Assembly: GCF_000218235.1 (NCBI RefSeq)
Contig: NZ_GL945017.1
Coordinates: forward strand, 1,528,873-1,592,872
From: Hallella multisaccharivorax DSM 17128
GTDB lineage: Bacteria > Bacteroidota > Bacteroidia > Bacteroidales > Bacteroidaceae
DNA: 64,000 nucleotides
Direction: 5' to 3'
Shown: positions 9,072-16,997 of the stretch, piece after piece
Layout of the letters: each line of letters starts with the position of its first letter
Position numbering within the stretch: the stretch's first letter is position 1
Translations under genes and position numbers: made by a program
The notes under the pieces: generated by a model
Database searches by the model: none
Told to the model about the DNA's origin: nothing
The model's input: only the letters and a program-made list of their open reading frames with translations

Positions 9072-9102
9072 TTTGCCATGTCAATAAAAAAAGGTATCTT
9101 TG
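9072..9102 (+). promoter_or_regulatory. Bacteroidetes -33/-7 promoter for the aminotransferase
   Basis: TTTG at 9072-9075 and TATCTTTG at 9095-9102 are separated by 19 bases, the spacing expected of the Bacteroidetes sigma-ABfr promoter. The ATG follows at 9126. Confidence 0.65.
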
Positions 9103-9125
9103 CGCCTTGAAAATATCAACAGATA

Positions 9126-10325
9126 ATGCCTGAAATTTCAGTTCGTGGCCTTGAGATGCCACAGTCACCTATACGCAAACTCGCTCCCTTGGCAGCAAAA
9201 GCTAAGGAGCGAGGCATCAAGGTTTATCATCTCAATATAGGCCAACCAGACCTTCCTTCTCCGCAATGTGGGCTTGATGCCTTGAAGCATATTGACAGGA
9301 AAGTGCTGGAGTATTCTCCCTCTCAGGGCTATCTCTCTTACCGTGAGAAGCTTGTCAAGTATTATGCCAAATACGACATCAACGTCACTCCTGACGAAAT
9401 CATCATTACCTCAGGAGGCTCAGAGGCCGTGCTTTTCGCTTTCATGAGCTGCCTGAATCCCGGTGATGAGATTATTGTTCCTGAGCCGGCATATGCCAAC
9501 TACATGGCTTTTGCCATTTCTGCCGGAGCCAAAATACGCACCATCGCCACCACCATTGAAGAGGGATTCTCTCTGCCAAAAGTGGAGAAGTTTGAGAAAC
9601 TCATCAACAGCAAGACGCGTGCTATCATGATCTGCAACCCAAACAACCCTACAGGATACCTCTATACAAGGCGCGAGATGAACCAGATACGCGATCTCGT
9701 AAAGAAATACGACCTTTATCTTTTCTCCGACGAGGTCTACCGTGAATACATCTACACGGGAAGTCCTTACATCAGTGCCATGCACCTTACAGGAATAGAG
9801 AACAACGTCATCCTCATTGACTCTGTATCAAAACGCTATTCAGAATGCGGTATCCGCGTCGGCGCATTGATTACACATAACAGTGAGGTGCGCAAGGCCG
9901 TCATGAAGTTTTGTCAGGCAAGACTCTCCCCGCCACTTATTGGGCAAATCATAGCGGAAGCCTCTCTTGATGCGCCGGAAGAGTATTACCGTAACGTTTA
10001 TGATGAATACGTAGAGCGCCGGAAATGTCTCATCGACGGGCTTAACCGCATTCCCGGAGTCTATTCTCCCATCCCCATGGGAGCCTTCTATACTGTGGCC
10101 CAACTGCCCGTTGACGACTCCGAAAAGTTCTGCCGTTGGTGTCTCGAGTCATTCAATTATGAGGGCGAGACCATCATGATGGCTCCAGCATCAGGCTTTT
10201 ACACTACTCCGGGAGCTGGCTGCAATCAAGTGCGTCTTGCTTATGTCCTGAAGAAAGAGGATCTCAGAAGGGCCCTCATCGTTTTGAGCAAAGCACTTGA
10301 AGCATACCCAGGAAAGACATTGTAA
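9126..10325 (+). CDS. Class I/II PLP-dependent aminotransferase (AspC-like)
   Basis: A 399-residue fold-type I aminotransferase. Visible motifs are LNIGQPDLPSP at the N-terminus, SGGSEAVLFAF for cofactor phosphate binding, NPNNPTGY (the PLP-ring Asn region), SDEVYREY and the catalytic lysine in SVSKRYSECG. A conserved Arg in NQVRLAYV near residue 366 would bind the substrate carboxylate. Such enzymes interconvert aspartate or aromatic amino acids with their 2-oxo acids; exact specificity cannot be read here. The permease gene starts 13 bases downstream and is probably co-transcribed. Confidence 0.9.
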   Translation: MPEISVRGLEMPQSPIRKLAPLAAKAKERGIKVYHLNIGQPDLPSPQCGLDALKHIDRKVLEYSPSQGYLSYREKLVKYYAKYDINVTPDEIIITSGGSEAVLFAFMSCLNPGDEIIVPEPAYANYMAFAISAGAKIRTIATTIEEGFSLPKVEKFEKLINSKTRAIMICNPNNPTGYLYTRREMNQIRDLVKKYDLYLFSDEVYREYIYTGSPYISAMHLTGIENNVILIDSVSKRYSECGIRVGALITHNSEVRKAVMKFCQARLSPPLIGQIIAEASLDAPEEYYRNVYDEYVERRKCLIDGLNRIPGVYSPIPMGAFYTVAQLPVDDSEKFCRWCLESFNYEGETIMMAPASGFYTTPGAGCNQVRLAYVLKKEDLRRALIVLSKALEAYPGKTL

Positions 10326-10338
10326 TAAAGACATTATA

Positions 10339-11586
10339 ATGAATCTCCCACTTTTCTTAGCAAGAAGGATCTACGGTGACCACGGCGACAAGCACAAGGT
10401 GTCGCGCCCTGCCATCACCATTGCCACAGCAGGTGTGGCAATAGGATTGGCTGTCATGATTGTATCAGTTTGTGTCGTGCTTGGCTTCAAACATACCATT
10501 CAAGGCAAAGTCATCGGTTTCGGATCACATATTCAAGTGACTAACTTCGTGTCGCAGACCGAAGCGGAGCAGTATCCTATTGCCGCCAGCGACAGCATGA
10601 TGAGTGCCATTCGAGCCATCAATGGTGTGAGGCACGCTGAGAGATTTGCTTATCAGCAAGGCATTCTCAAAACCGACAGCAACTTCTTGGGTGTCGTTCT
10701 CAAAGGCGTAGGAAGCGAATGGGACTCTACTTTTATCCACCAGAACATGGTATCAGGAAGCATTCCACACTTCTCCGACAGTGCCTCGTCCAACAAAATT
10801 CTGATTTCGAAAAGTATTGCTGACAAGCTGAATCTGAAACAAGGACAGCGTATTTTCACTTATTTCATCAACAATAGTGGTGTACGTATCCGCCGATTCA
10901 CCATCCAAGGCATTTACCAAACAAACTTAAGCCAATACGATTCCTACATGTGCTTCACGGATCTCTACACAACCGTGAGACTTAACGGGTGGCATCCCGA
11001 TCAGGTTTCAGGAATAGAGGTGACTGTCAACGACTTCAACCATGTGGATGATGTGGAGCGGCAGTTCATCAAAAACGTGAACAAACGACAGGATCATTAC
11101 GGCGAAACCTATACCTCGCAGACTATCAAGGACATCAATCCACAGATTTTCCGCTGGCTTGACCTGCTGGACATGAACGTCTGGATTATCCTTGCGCTGA
11201 TGACTGCCGTGGCAGGCGTGACCATGATATCGGGTTTACTCATCATCATACTTGAGCGCACGACAATGATTGGCATTCTCAAGGCACTTGGCGCACGCAA
11301 CAAGACTATCCGGCATCTCTTTCTTTGGTTTGCCACTTTCATCATTGGCAGAGGAATGGTCATTGGCAATGTCATTGGCATTAGTGCTTGCGCCTTACAA
11401 AAATACTTTGGAATCGTGAAGCTTGACCCTGCTACTTACTACGTCAGCACGGTTCCCATTGAGTTCAACATTCCGTTGTTAGTGCTTCTCAACGTGGCTA
11501 CCCTCTTAGTCAGCGTGTTTGTTTTGATTGGCCCGAGCTATCTCATTTCTCACATTCACCCAGCAAAGAGCATGCGTTACGAGTAG
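10339..11586 (+). CDS. LolC/E-like ABC transporter permease
   Basis: A 415-residue inner-membrane protein of the FtsX/LolC/E/MacB permease family. One N-terminal membrane helix (about residues 25-50) is followed by a periplasmic domain of roughly 230 residues and three C-terminal helices in the FtsX domain. The likely role is release of lipoproteins from the inner membrane to LolA, or another lipid-linked export, with a separately encoded ATPase. I chose the ATG at 10339 over an upstream in-frame ATG at 10297 because the latter lies inside the aminotransferase gene and adds a non-family sequence. Its last 44 bases overlap the convergent helicase gene. Confidence 0.85.
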   Translation: MNLPLFLARRIYGDHGDKHKVSRPAITIATAGVAIGLAVMIVSVCVVLGFKHTIQGKVIGFGSHIQVTNFVSQTEAEQYPIAASDSMMSAIRAINGVRHAERFAYQQGILKTDSNFLGVVLKGVGSEWDSTFIHQNMVSGSIPHFSDSASSNKILISKSIADKLNLKQGQRIFTYFINNSGVRIRRFTIQGIYQTNLSQYDSYMCFTDLYTTVRLNGWHPDQVSGIEVTVNDFNHVDDVERQFIKNVNKRQDHYGETYTSQTIKDINPQIFRWLDLLDMNVWIILALMTAVAGVTMISGLLIIILERTTMIGILKALGARNKTIRHLFLWFATFIIGRGMVIGNVIGISACALQKYFGIVKLDPATYYVSTVPIEFNIPLLVLLNVATLLVSVFVLIGPSYLISHIHPAKSMRYE

Positions 11587-14023
11587 GATCAGCATTGGCC
11601 GTCAACCAAACTGTAGGTTCTATCCCACACATCTGCCGCACCCGTTCCTTCATTTTGTCTACGTCAAGTACGCCATAAGCAAAGCCCTTGCGTGTGAGTT
11701 CCGTGGGCAAAAGGTCGTCGTACTTGTCAAAAACAGGTGTCTCCTTGGGATATAGCAGTTCCATGGGGTCGAGTGGGCGGGCTATTTCTTCCGACAACAC
11801 CTTGAAGAACTTTGTCGGAGAGACTCCCAAGGTGAACTGCATGTAATAAGGGCGGGCAGAGTTAAAGCCTTTCAGCCCCACCCGATTCGCGCATCTGATC
11901 CTGATGAAACGCTCCAATGCAAGAAAAGCATAGCTGCCAAGCCACGGAAACAGCGCATACATATTGCCGCCAAGAGATAACAACCAGTTGAGTCCAAGTC
12001 CCGACTTGCGAGCTGAATCCACTGCCTGAGATAGACGAAAGCGTGCATGCGGGAGCAAATAAGGATAACTGTTTTCGGGGGAAGCAGCAAGAATGTCGTG
12101 CATTTTCTCCAATATTTTGGTATGAATATCGCCCGGCTCATCGCCAAAGTAAGCAGGAACGACCCCTTTCACGGGGTGGCAGTAGACGATGTGACGGTTG
12201 CGATCCACCTCTTCTACCACCCATACATGACCTGCTATGGCTATCTTATCCTGCACGGGTGGTGGCTTAACGATGGTGCCTATCTCCTTCGATTCACAGC
12301 GAACCTTATATTCTTCATTCTCCTGGAAAACAGCATAGAACCTGAAGTTATTTACTACGCGCTCACCTTTCAACCCAACAATAAGGCCCCCACGCTCAGT
12401 CGTCTCAATATGATCGATCTTGAGCAGATGCCGTAAAAGCACACGATAATCATCTTGGCTAACTCCACGAAAATAGCTTAGTGTAAGCACACGCTCCGCC
12501 AACTCAGCCGGTGACATCTCTCCTCCACCGGCAAGCGTTGCCATCGTTTGGTGATAAAGCAACGAATAAGGTAACCTCCCTGTCCGTGGCGGCTCTACCC
12601 AATGCTCCTTCAGATAGAGTTCAATGAGGGCGATGGCTTGCAGCAGCTTCCAGGGAATGGTCTGCGGCATCATGGCACGTGGCTCAGCCTTTTCTTCACG
12701 GATGACGAACCACATCTCCGATGGAGCGCCCCGCCGTCCTGTGCGACCCATGCGTTGAAGAAACGAACTGACAGTGAATGGAGCATCAATCTGAAAGGCA
12801 TGCTCAAGCCGGCCAATATCGATACCAAGCTCAAGCGTCGACGTGGTGCATACCGTCTTTAGCGAGTCTTCACGCTTGATTTCTTCCTCGGCGCTCTCGC
12901 GGTAACTCACTGAAAGATTACCGTGATGGATGAGGAAACGATCAGGCTCGTGTAGGGCCTCACAATACATTCGCAGCGTGGAGCAAATTACTTCACACTC
13001 TTCCCGCGAGTTTGAGAAGATGAGACAGCGATGTCCACGGGTATTTTCAAGGATATACCGGATTGACGGATCGAAAGCATTGCTCACAGGTTCAGTCTGA
13101 TTTTCTCCGTTCGCCCCACTGTCTTTCCAAGGCCTGACAAACGGACTCCCGCCTTTCATCTCTCGTCTTGTGTCGGAAGGTCGTGATGGTTCCGTATCGC
13201 TTTGAAAAGGATTTGGATGGATGCACTCATCACCATCATACTCCCTGCTAACACTACCCACGACTGTAGCAGGAGATGTCACAGCCAAAGGCGCACTACG
13301 ACGATCGCCCTCGCTTCCGCTAACGGAAAGACTGAAATGCGCTACCGATATTCTCCATTTGGTACCTTGCGACTGAATCTTCGGAATGACGGTTCCTCGT
13401 CCGGTACCTGCTGAAAGGAATGCGCCCACCAGGCGCGGCTCACCGATAGTCGCGGAGAGGCCGATACGCCGTGGGTTGACACCTGCCATGCGAGAGAGCC
13501 GTTCCAAGAGGCACAGTGTCTGACCGCCACGGTCTCCACGAAGAAAAGAGTGAATCTCATCAATGACGATGAAACGGAGGTCGCCAAAGAGAAAAGGTAT
13601 CTGAGAATGACGGTGGAGGAGCATTGCCTCAAGGCTCTCAGGTGTGATCTGAAGGATGCCCGAGGGGTGGCGCATAAGTTTCTTCTTCTGTTCCTGTGAG
13701 ACATCGCCATGCCAGTGCCATACCTCCACTCCGCACTCACGACAGATATCGTTGAGTCGTACAAACTGGTCGTTGATAAGGGCTTTCAACGGAGCAATAT
13801 AAATGCAGCCGATGGAGGCCGGCGGTTGTTCTTGCATCAGTGTGATGATGGGGAAGAAGGCTGCCTCCGTCTTTCCCGATGCCGTGGAGGCAGACAGCAA
13901 CACGTTGGCACCGGAGTTGAAAATGGCATCCCCTGCTGCAGCCTGTATAGCGCGGAGCTTCTGCCACCCTTCCTCATAGATGTACCGCTGGATAGCGGGG
14001 GAGTACCGGGAGAAGATGTTCAT
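11543..14023 (-). CDS. Lhr/BrxHI-like DEAD/DEAH-box helicase
   Basis: An 826-residue superfamily 2 helicase. Motif I is SASTASGKTEAAFF (about residues 44-57), motif II is DEIH, motif III is SAT in LSATIGEP, and motif VI is QRMGRTGRRG. A winged-helix and Lhr-core-like C-terminal region follows. The family includes Lhr and BrxHI of type 2 BREX. A poorly ordered insert of about 90 residues, rich in Ser, Arg, Pro and Gly, separates the two RecA domains near residues 215-305. The probable partners, a DUF2791 ATPase and a TerB_N protein, lie on the same strand further on, cut off by about 4.5 kb of other genes. DNA substrate and physiological role are unknown. Confidence 0.88.
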   Translation of the reverse strand: MNIFSRYSPAIQRYIYEEGWQKLRAIQAAAGDAIFNSGANVLLSASTASGKTEAAFFPIITLMQEQPPASIGCIYIAPLKALINDQFVRLNDICRECGVEVWHWHGDVSQEQKKKLMRHPSGILQITPESLEAMLLHRHSQIPFLFGDLRFIVIDEIHSFLRGDRGGQTLCLLERLSRMAGVNPRRIGLSATIGEPRLVGAFLSAGTGRGTVIPKIQSQGTKWRISVAHFSLSVSGSEGDRRSAPLAVTSPATVVGSVSREYDGDECIHPNPFQSDTEPSRPSDTRREMKGGSPFVRPWKDSGANGENQTEPVSNAFDPSIRYILENTRGHRCLIFSNSREECEVICSTLRMYCEALHEPDRFLIHHGNLSVSYRESAEEEIKREDSLKTVCTTSTLELGIDIGRLEHAFQIDAPFTVSSFLQRMGRTGRRGAPSEMWFVIREEKAEPRAMMPQTIPWKLLQAIALIELYLKEHWVEPPRTGRLPYSLLYHQTMATLAGGGEMSPAELAERVLTLSYFRGVSQDDYRVLLRHLLKIDHIETTERGGLIVGLKGERVVNNFRFYAVFQENEEYKVRCESKEIGTIVKPPPVQDKIAIAGHVWVVEEVDRNRHIVYCHPVKGVVPAYFGDEPGDIHTKILEKMHDILAASPENSYPYLLPHARFRLSQAVDSARKSGLGLNWLLSLGGNMYALFPWLGSYAFLALERFIRIRCANRVGLKGFNSARPYYMQFTLGVSPTKFFKVLSEEIARPLDPMELLYPKETPVFDKYDDLLPTELTRKGFAYGVLDVDKMKERVRQMCGIEPTVWLTANADPTRNACSLLGECEK

Positions 14024-14118
14024 GAATGCATTGATTGGAACTTGATGTTCTCAAACGGATATAAAAGTTTATAGTCTGAACTGTCCATTAGTCTCATTAT
14101 CTTACACAGAGAAATGCA

Positions 14119-14134
14119 GATAGATAATCTGTCT
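14119..14134 (+). repeat. 16-bp direct repeat, left copy
   Basis: GATAGATAATCTGTCT occurs here and again, identical and in the same orientation, at 16926-16941. The two copies bracket the broken pabC, pabB and the IS30 element. In this copy CAGAT and ATCTG around AGATA form a short palindrome. The rest of the gap 14024-14198 shows nothing else that I recognise. Confidence 0.6.
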
Positions 14135-14198
14135 CACCATAGCCTGCATTATTTTAAATTCATCGGATTCACGTTATATCAGGAACTGTAGAAAGTGT

Positions 14199-14589
14199 TC
14201 AAAAGTAGACATTCTTTATTGGCACTTCCCTTTCGCCAAACTCAATCATTGCATTGAAAAGACTTACTTTGTTGGCATTTCGCAAATCTTCCAATGTAAT
14301 ATCGGCTTCTTGCATGATTCCCTTGTCCAAGAGTGCAGCTCTTTTAGTACCGGGCAATATATGGAGCAGCCTCTACGGCTTCAACTTCTTGTTCTCCATA
14401 TACCACTCTCGCCTTGTAAAAGTCCATGTTCTCCGTTGAATTTATTAGTTTTTCCAACGAAGGCATGGACGCATTGCATAGCGACGGAAAGAAATTCCTG
14501 ATAGTTCTTTCCATTCTGTCCTGATGGTATGCAATAGCTTGTGCCTCTCCATCCTTAATCTTTATTGTCCCCACGAATTGCTGTGCCAT
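14199..14589 (-). pseudogene. Broken pabC-like class IV aminotransferase
   Basis: The first 75 or so codons (14589 downward; start MAQQFVGTIKI) resemble the N-terminal domain of a fold-type IV aminotransferase, here probably aminodeoxychorismate lyase. That frame stops at a TAA at 14344-14346. In another frame, just before it, homology resumes as LPGTKRAALLDKG and continues to MIEFGE and a TGA at 14199. The middle of the domain, where this family carries its catalytic lysine (the YKYADRS-like segment in relatives), is absent. An internal deletion of roughly 60-70 codons with a frame change near 14350 explains this best. The gene is 14 bases downstream of pabB and would have been its operon partner. 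It should be non-functional. Confidence 0.75.
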
Positions 14590-14603
14590 ATTGAATTTTG
14601 TGT

Positions 14604-15596
14604 CTATTCAAATGGAAGATATACTTTCTGTAATACTTCCTCGTATTCTTTTCTGCAATCACTTTTCGAGGTAATACCTCCTCCTGCCTTGAAATACGTT
14701 CCCTGCCCGTCCTGTTCAAGAAAGCGTATCATTACTGCCGAGTTGAGTTCCCCATTACCATATATGCCCATGACTCCCGTATAAAATTCACGGTCGAAGC
14801 CTTCCGTCTCATGGATTATCTCCATAGTCTTGTCCTTTGGCGCACCTGTGATGGAACCAGCCGGCAACATCGCAGCCGATATGTCACCAATGTGCCTTTG
14901 GTAGCCGGATGACAACTTACCATTGATTTCAGAACTGGTCTGGAGAATGTCCCCCTTATTGGTATGGATTACATCTATATAGCGATACCTGTCCACCCCT
15001 ACATGTTCTGCCACACGGCTAAGATCATTGCGAATCAAGTCCACAATGGTCGCATGTTCGGCGATTTCTTTCTCATCGTCCATCAACACTTGCCTCGCAT
15101 CGGGTATGGAGGCATCGATCGTACCCTTCATCGGATAAGAATAAATCATACCGTTCTTTATTCTCACGAATGTTTCTGGCGAGAAACATACAAACTGCCT
15201 GTTGCTGTAATTTCTGTCTTTCAGCAGAATCTTGCACTTGCCTTTAGCCCGTAAGAAGATATCTTCAAACGGAAGGTCGCAATCTACAGCCACCTTGCAG
15301 GTAAGGTTGGCAAGATAGCTGTTTCCACGTAGAATGTTGTTCTTGACAGTCTCAAAACTTTTCGTGTAATTATCAAGGTCAGGTTCATACACTTTCCACA
15401 TTGGCTGTTTGGCAGGCGCTGAGTGCGGCTGCCGTTTTACATTTGTAATGCCTTCAAAGTCATAGAGACACTCATCCGTGGCTATCTCCGACAGCTTCTG
15501 TATATATGCCTCCGTACCTGCGTAGTTGATGACAAAAAGGAAAGGTTCCTTTTCGTCAGCCAAATGATTGAGACGGTCTATAATATTCTGCTTCAT
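14604..15596 (-). CDS. pabB: Aminodeoxychorismate synthase component I
   Basis: A 330-residue chorismate-binding enzyme that aminates chorismate to 4-amino-4-deoxychorismate in p-aminobenzoate and folate synthesis. Family motifs are LIRNDLSRVA (near residue 200), GSITGAPK (the TGAPK of the active site) and GVMGIYGNGELNSAVMIR, with AGGGITSKSD near the C-terminus. It lacks the long N-terminal domain of classical TrpE-like forms, as is usual for this shorter PabB type. The start at 15596 (MKQNII) is preferred to an in-frame ATG seven codons upstream because of promoter position. Its expected partner pabC is broken next door, so the pathway step must rely on another lyase. Confidence 0.9.
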   Translation of the reverse strand: MKQNIIDRLNHLADEKEPFLFVINYAGTEAYIQKLSEIATDECLYDFEGITNVKRQPHSAPAKQPMWKVYEPDLDNYTKSFETVKNNILRGNSYLANLTCKVAVDCDLPFEDIFLRAKGKCKILLKDRNYSNRQFVCFSPETFVRIKNGMIYSYPMKGTIDASIPDARQVLMDDEKEIAEHATIVDLIRNDLSRVAEHVGVDRYRYIDVIHTNKGDILQTSSEINGKLSSGYQRHIGDISAAMLPAGSITGAPKDKTMEIIHETEGFDREFYTGVMGIYGNGELNSAVMIRFLEQDGQGTYFKAGGGITSKSDCRKEYEEVLQKVYLPFE

Positions 15597-15614
15597 TGTT
15601 TTACATATAGAATG

Positions 15615-15622
15615 CAAAATTA
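15615..15622 (-). promoter_or_regulatory. -7 box for pabB
   Basis: On the minus strand this reads TAATTTTG, with a TTTG 20 bases upstream. It lies 18 bases before the pabB ATG. Confidence 0.6.
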
Positions 15623-15680
15623 TACTATTTGTAAGAGAACGCCAAAAAATATCGGTAGCCAGGCGGGAAGCCGCGGTGTG

Positions 15681-15696
15681 ACCTTAACTTTTTTTA
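15681..15696 (+). repeat. Direct repeat flanking the IS30 element, left copy
   Basis: ACCTTAACTTTTTTTA is identical to 16867-16882 on the other side of the insertion sequence and is the best candidate for its target-site duplication. Sixteen bases is far longer than the 2-3 bases usual for IS30-family elements. Confidence 0.7.
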
Positions 15697-15746
15697 AACA
15701 TTCAAGATAGAAGTGCAATATCTTAATGGGTGATTGTAAGGGTTGA

Positions 15747-15811
15747 CCTCCATGTCGGATGCGGACGTTCTTGGCGCGAAGCGACAAGGTTGGCCACATC
15801 CGACACGGAGG
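15747..15811 (+). other. Hairpins in the IS30 leader
   Basis: The 18-base arms 15747-15764 and 15794-15811 are complementary at 16 positions (core GTCGGATG / CATCCGAC). A second small hairpin, GGGAGAC-CGCT-GTCTCCC, lies at 15847-15864. Together they would block read-through transcription or translation from the outside into the transposase, a common safeguard of insertion sequences. Confidence 0.65.
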
Positions 15812-15874
15812 AATAAAAAACAACCGGCAATGCAAAAAAGACAAAAGGGAGACCGCTGTCTCCCAAGGATTAAT

Positions 15875-15882
15875 TACTTTTG
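15875..15882 (+). promoter_or_regulatory. -7 box for the IS30 transposase
   Basis: TACTTTTG ends only 8 bases before the ATG at 15891, so the transposase mRNA would be leaderless or nearly so. Confidence 0.5.
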
Positions 15883-15890
15883 TATTGCCT

Positions 15891-16841
15891 ATGTACAAGC
15901 ACTTAACCCGTGAGCAAAGGTACGCAATCTACCTGGGAAAACAAAAGAAACAGACCAATAAAGCAATTGCCCGGCTGATAGGGGTCAGTGAATCAACCGT
16001 AAGTCGTGAGCTGAAACGCAATGCGACAAAGAACGGCAAGTATGTCTGGGACAAGGCCGATGCCCTTTCCCAAGAACGCATGCACCGTTCTCCGGGCAAC
16101 CGTTCCGTGAGCCGGTTGCTTCTCTGGCGCGTGCGTGAGCTCATCACCGGAGAGCAATGGTCCCCCAAGCAGATATCCGGCTACCTGGGCAAGGAGGGCG
16201 TGAAGATCTCCCACGAAACCATTTACAAGATGATCCGCAACGATACGGGTGGGACACTTGCCGCCAACTGCCGCCATAAGATGAAGTATCATCGCAGTCC
16301 CTCTCACAGGCATGTAACCAAGGCACCGAGTATCAGAAACAGGGTAAGCATACACGAACGTCCGAAGGAGGCAGACGGCAGGAGGTTCGGGGACTGGGAG
16401 AAGGACCTGATTGTCGACAAGGACGGCAACGCCATCCTCACGATGATAGAACGCAGCACGAACTTTCTCATCATGGAGAAACTCAAGCATGGCAAGAAGG
16501 CCATGCCGCCGGCAAAGACCGTATGGAGGCTGCTCATGCCATACAAGGGAGAGCATCTCAAGACCATCACTACGGACAACGGAAGTGAGTTTGCCGAACA
16601 TGAGTGGATGGCACGCAGGTTGGGGGTGGATATCTATTTCACGGACGCATACTCTTCTTGGCAGAAAGGGGCTGTGGAGAACACCAACAAGCTCATCAGA
16701 CAATATATTCCAAAAGGGACGGATATAAGTACCGTCACAGACAAAAGAATTAAGATGATACAGGCCAAAATCAACAGAAGACCAAGGGAAAAATTGAACT
16801 TTTCAACACCAAAGCAGGAGTTTTACAAATATTATGCCTAA
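15891..16841 (+). CDS. IS30-family transposase
   Basis: A 316-residue DDE transposase of normal length. The N-terminus is an IS30 helix-turn-helix (LTREQRYAIYL, then IARLIGVSESTVSRELKRN). The catalytic acidic residues lie in WEKDLIVDKDGN (first Asp), TTDNGSEFAEH (second Asp) and KGAVENTNKLIRQY (Glu). The ATG at 15891 is chosen because the family starts MYKHLT and a -7 box lies just before it; the longer open frame upstream runs through the leader hairpins. It appears intact and could be active. Confidence 0.93.
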   Translation: MYKHLTREQRYAIYLGKQKKQTNKAIARLIGVSESTVSRELKRNATKNGKYVWDKADALSQERMHRSPGNRSVSRLLLWRVRELITGEQWSPKQISGYLGKEGVKISHETIYKMIRNDTGGTLAANCRHKMKYHRSPSHRHVTKAPSIRNRVSIHERPKEADGRRFGDWEKDLIVDKDGNAILTMIERSTNFLIMEKLKHGKKAMPPAKTVWRLLMPYKGEHLKTITTDNGSEFAEHEWMARRLGVDIYFTDAYSSWQKGAVENTNKLIRQYIPKGTDISTVTDKRIKMIQAKINRRPREKLNFSTPKQEFYKYYA

Positions 16842-16866
16842 TATTGCACTTGCTGGTTGACTCTTT

Positions 16867-16882
16867 ACCTTAACTTTTTTTA
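16867..16882 (+). repeat. Direct repeat flanking the IS30 element, right copy
   Basis: Identical to 15681-15696. It also forms the first part of the promoter block shared with the SusC gene, so the element seems to have inserted at the edge of that block. Confidence 0.7.
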
Positions 16883-16920
16883 TCTAACTGGCGTAATTCG
16901 AGGAATTTTATGTAAGTTTG
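16868..16920 (+). promoter_or_regulatory. Shared promoter block upstream of the MFS pump (copy A)
   Basis: The block starts TTAACTTTTTTTATC, continues with AACTGGCGTAA, and ends AATTTTATGTAAGTTTGCA, in which TAAGTTTG (16913-16920) is a -7 box. The same three segments in the same order occur at 50337-50390 before the SusC gene, with 7 versus 9 variable bases between the second and third. The spacing makes it a plausible promoter with upstream regulatory sequence. Confidence 0.65.
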
Positions 16921-16925
16921 CAATT

Positions 16926-16941
16926 GATAGATAATCTGTCT
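16926..16941 (+). repeat. 16-bp direct repeat, right copy
   Basis: GATAGATAATCTGTCT, identical to 14119-14134. Here it lies in the leader of the MFS gene. Confidence 0.6.
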
Positions 16942-16976
16942 GCGAATTGAGGTCTGAACGATAAAACCTCAATCGC
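16942..16976 (+). promoter_or_regulatory. Hairpin in the MFS leader
   Basis: GCGAATTGAGGT pairs with ACCTCAATCGC (one bulged A) around a loop of about 12 bases, 21 bases before the MFS start codon. There is no T-tract, so it is not a standard terminator. Translational or attenuation control of the pump is possible. Confidence 0.5.
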
Positions 16977-16997
16977 AATTTATAAAAAGACGAGAAA

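Larger units (their letters stand above)
15697..16866 (+). mobile_element. IS30-family insertion sequence
   Basis: An element of about 1.17 kb with one transposase gene. Imperfect terminal inverted repeats of about 25 bases share AAGTGCAATAT at their inner ends (left 15711-15721, right 16841-16851), TCAA further out, and a few more matches. The element is bracketed by the 16-base direct repeat ACCTTAACTTTTTTTA. The leader before the transposase contains two hairpins (15747-15811 and 15847-15864). The exact end base cannot be fixed because the repeat and the element ends share A and T. Confidence 0.8.

Noticed and set aside
10297..10338. Upstream ATG for the LolC/E-like permease
   Set aside because: It lies inside the aminotransferase gene and adds a sequence not seen in the family; ATG at 10339 fits.
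15993..16703. Open frame of 236 codons opposite the IS30 transposase
   Set aside because: It is fully antisense to a clear transposase gene and shows no recognisable domain.
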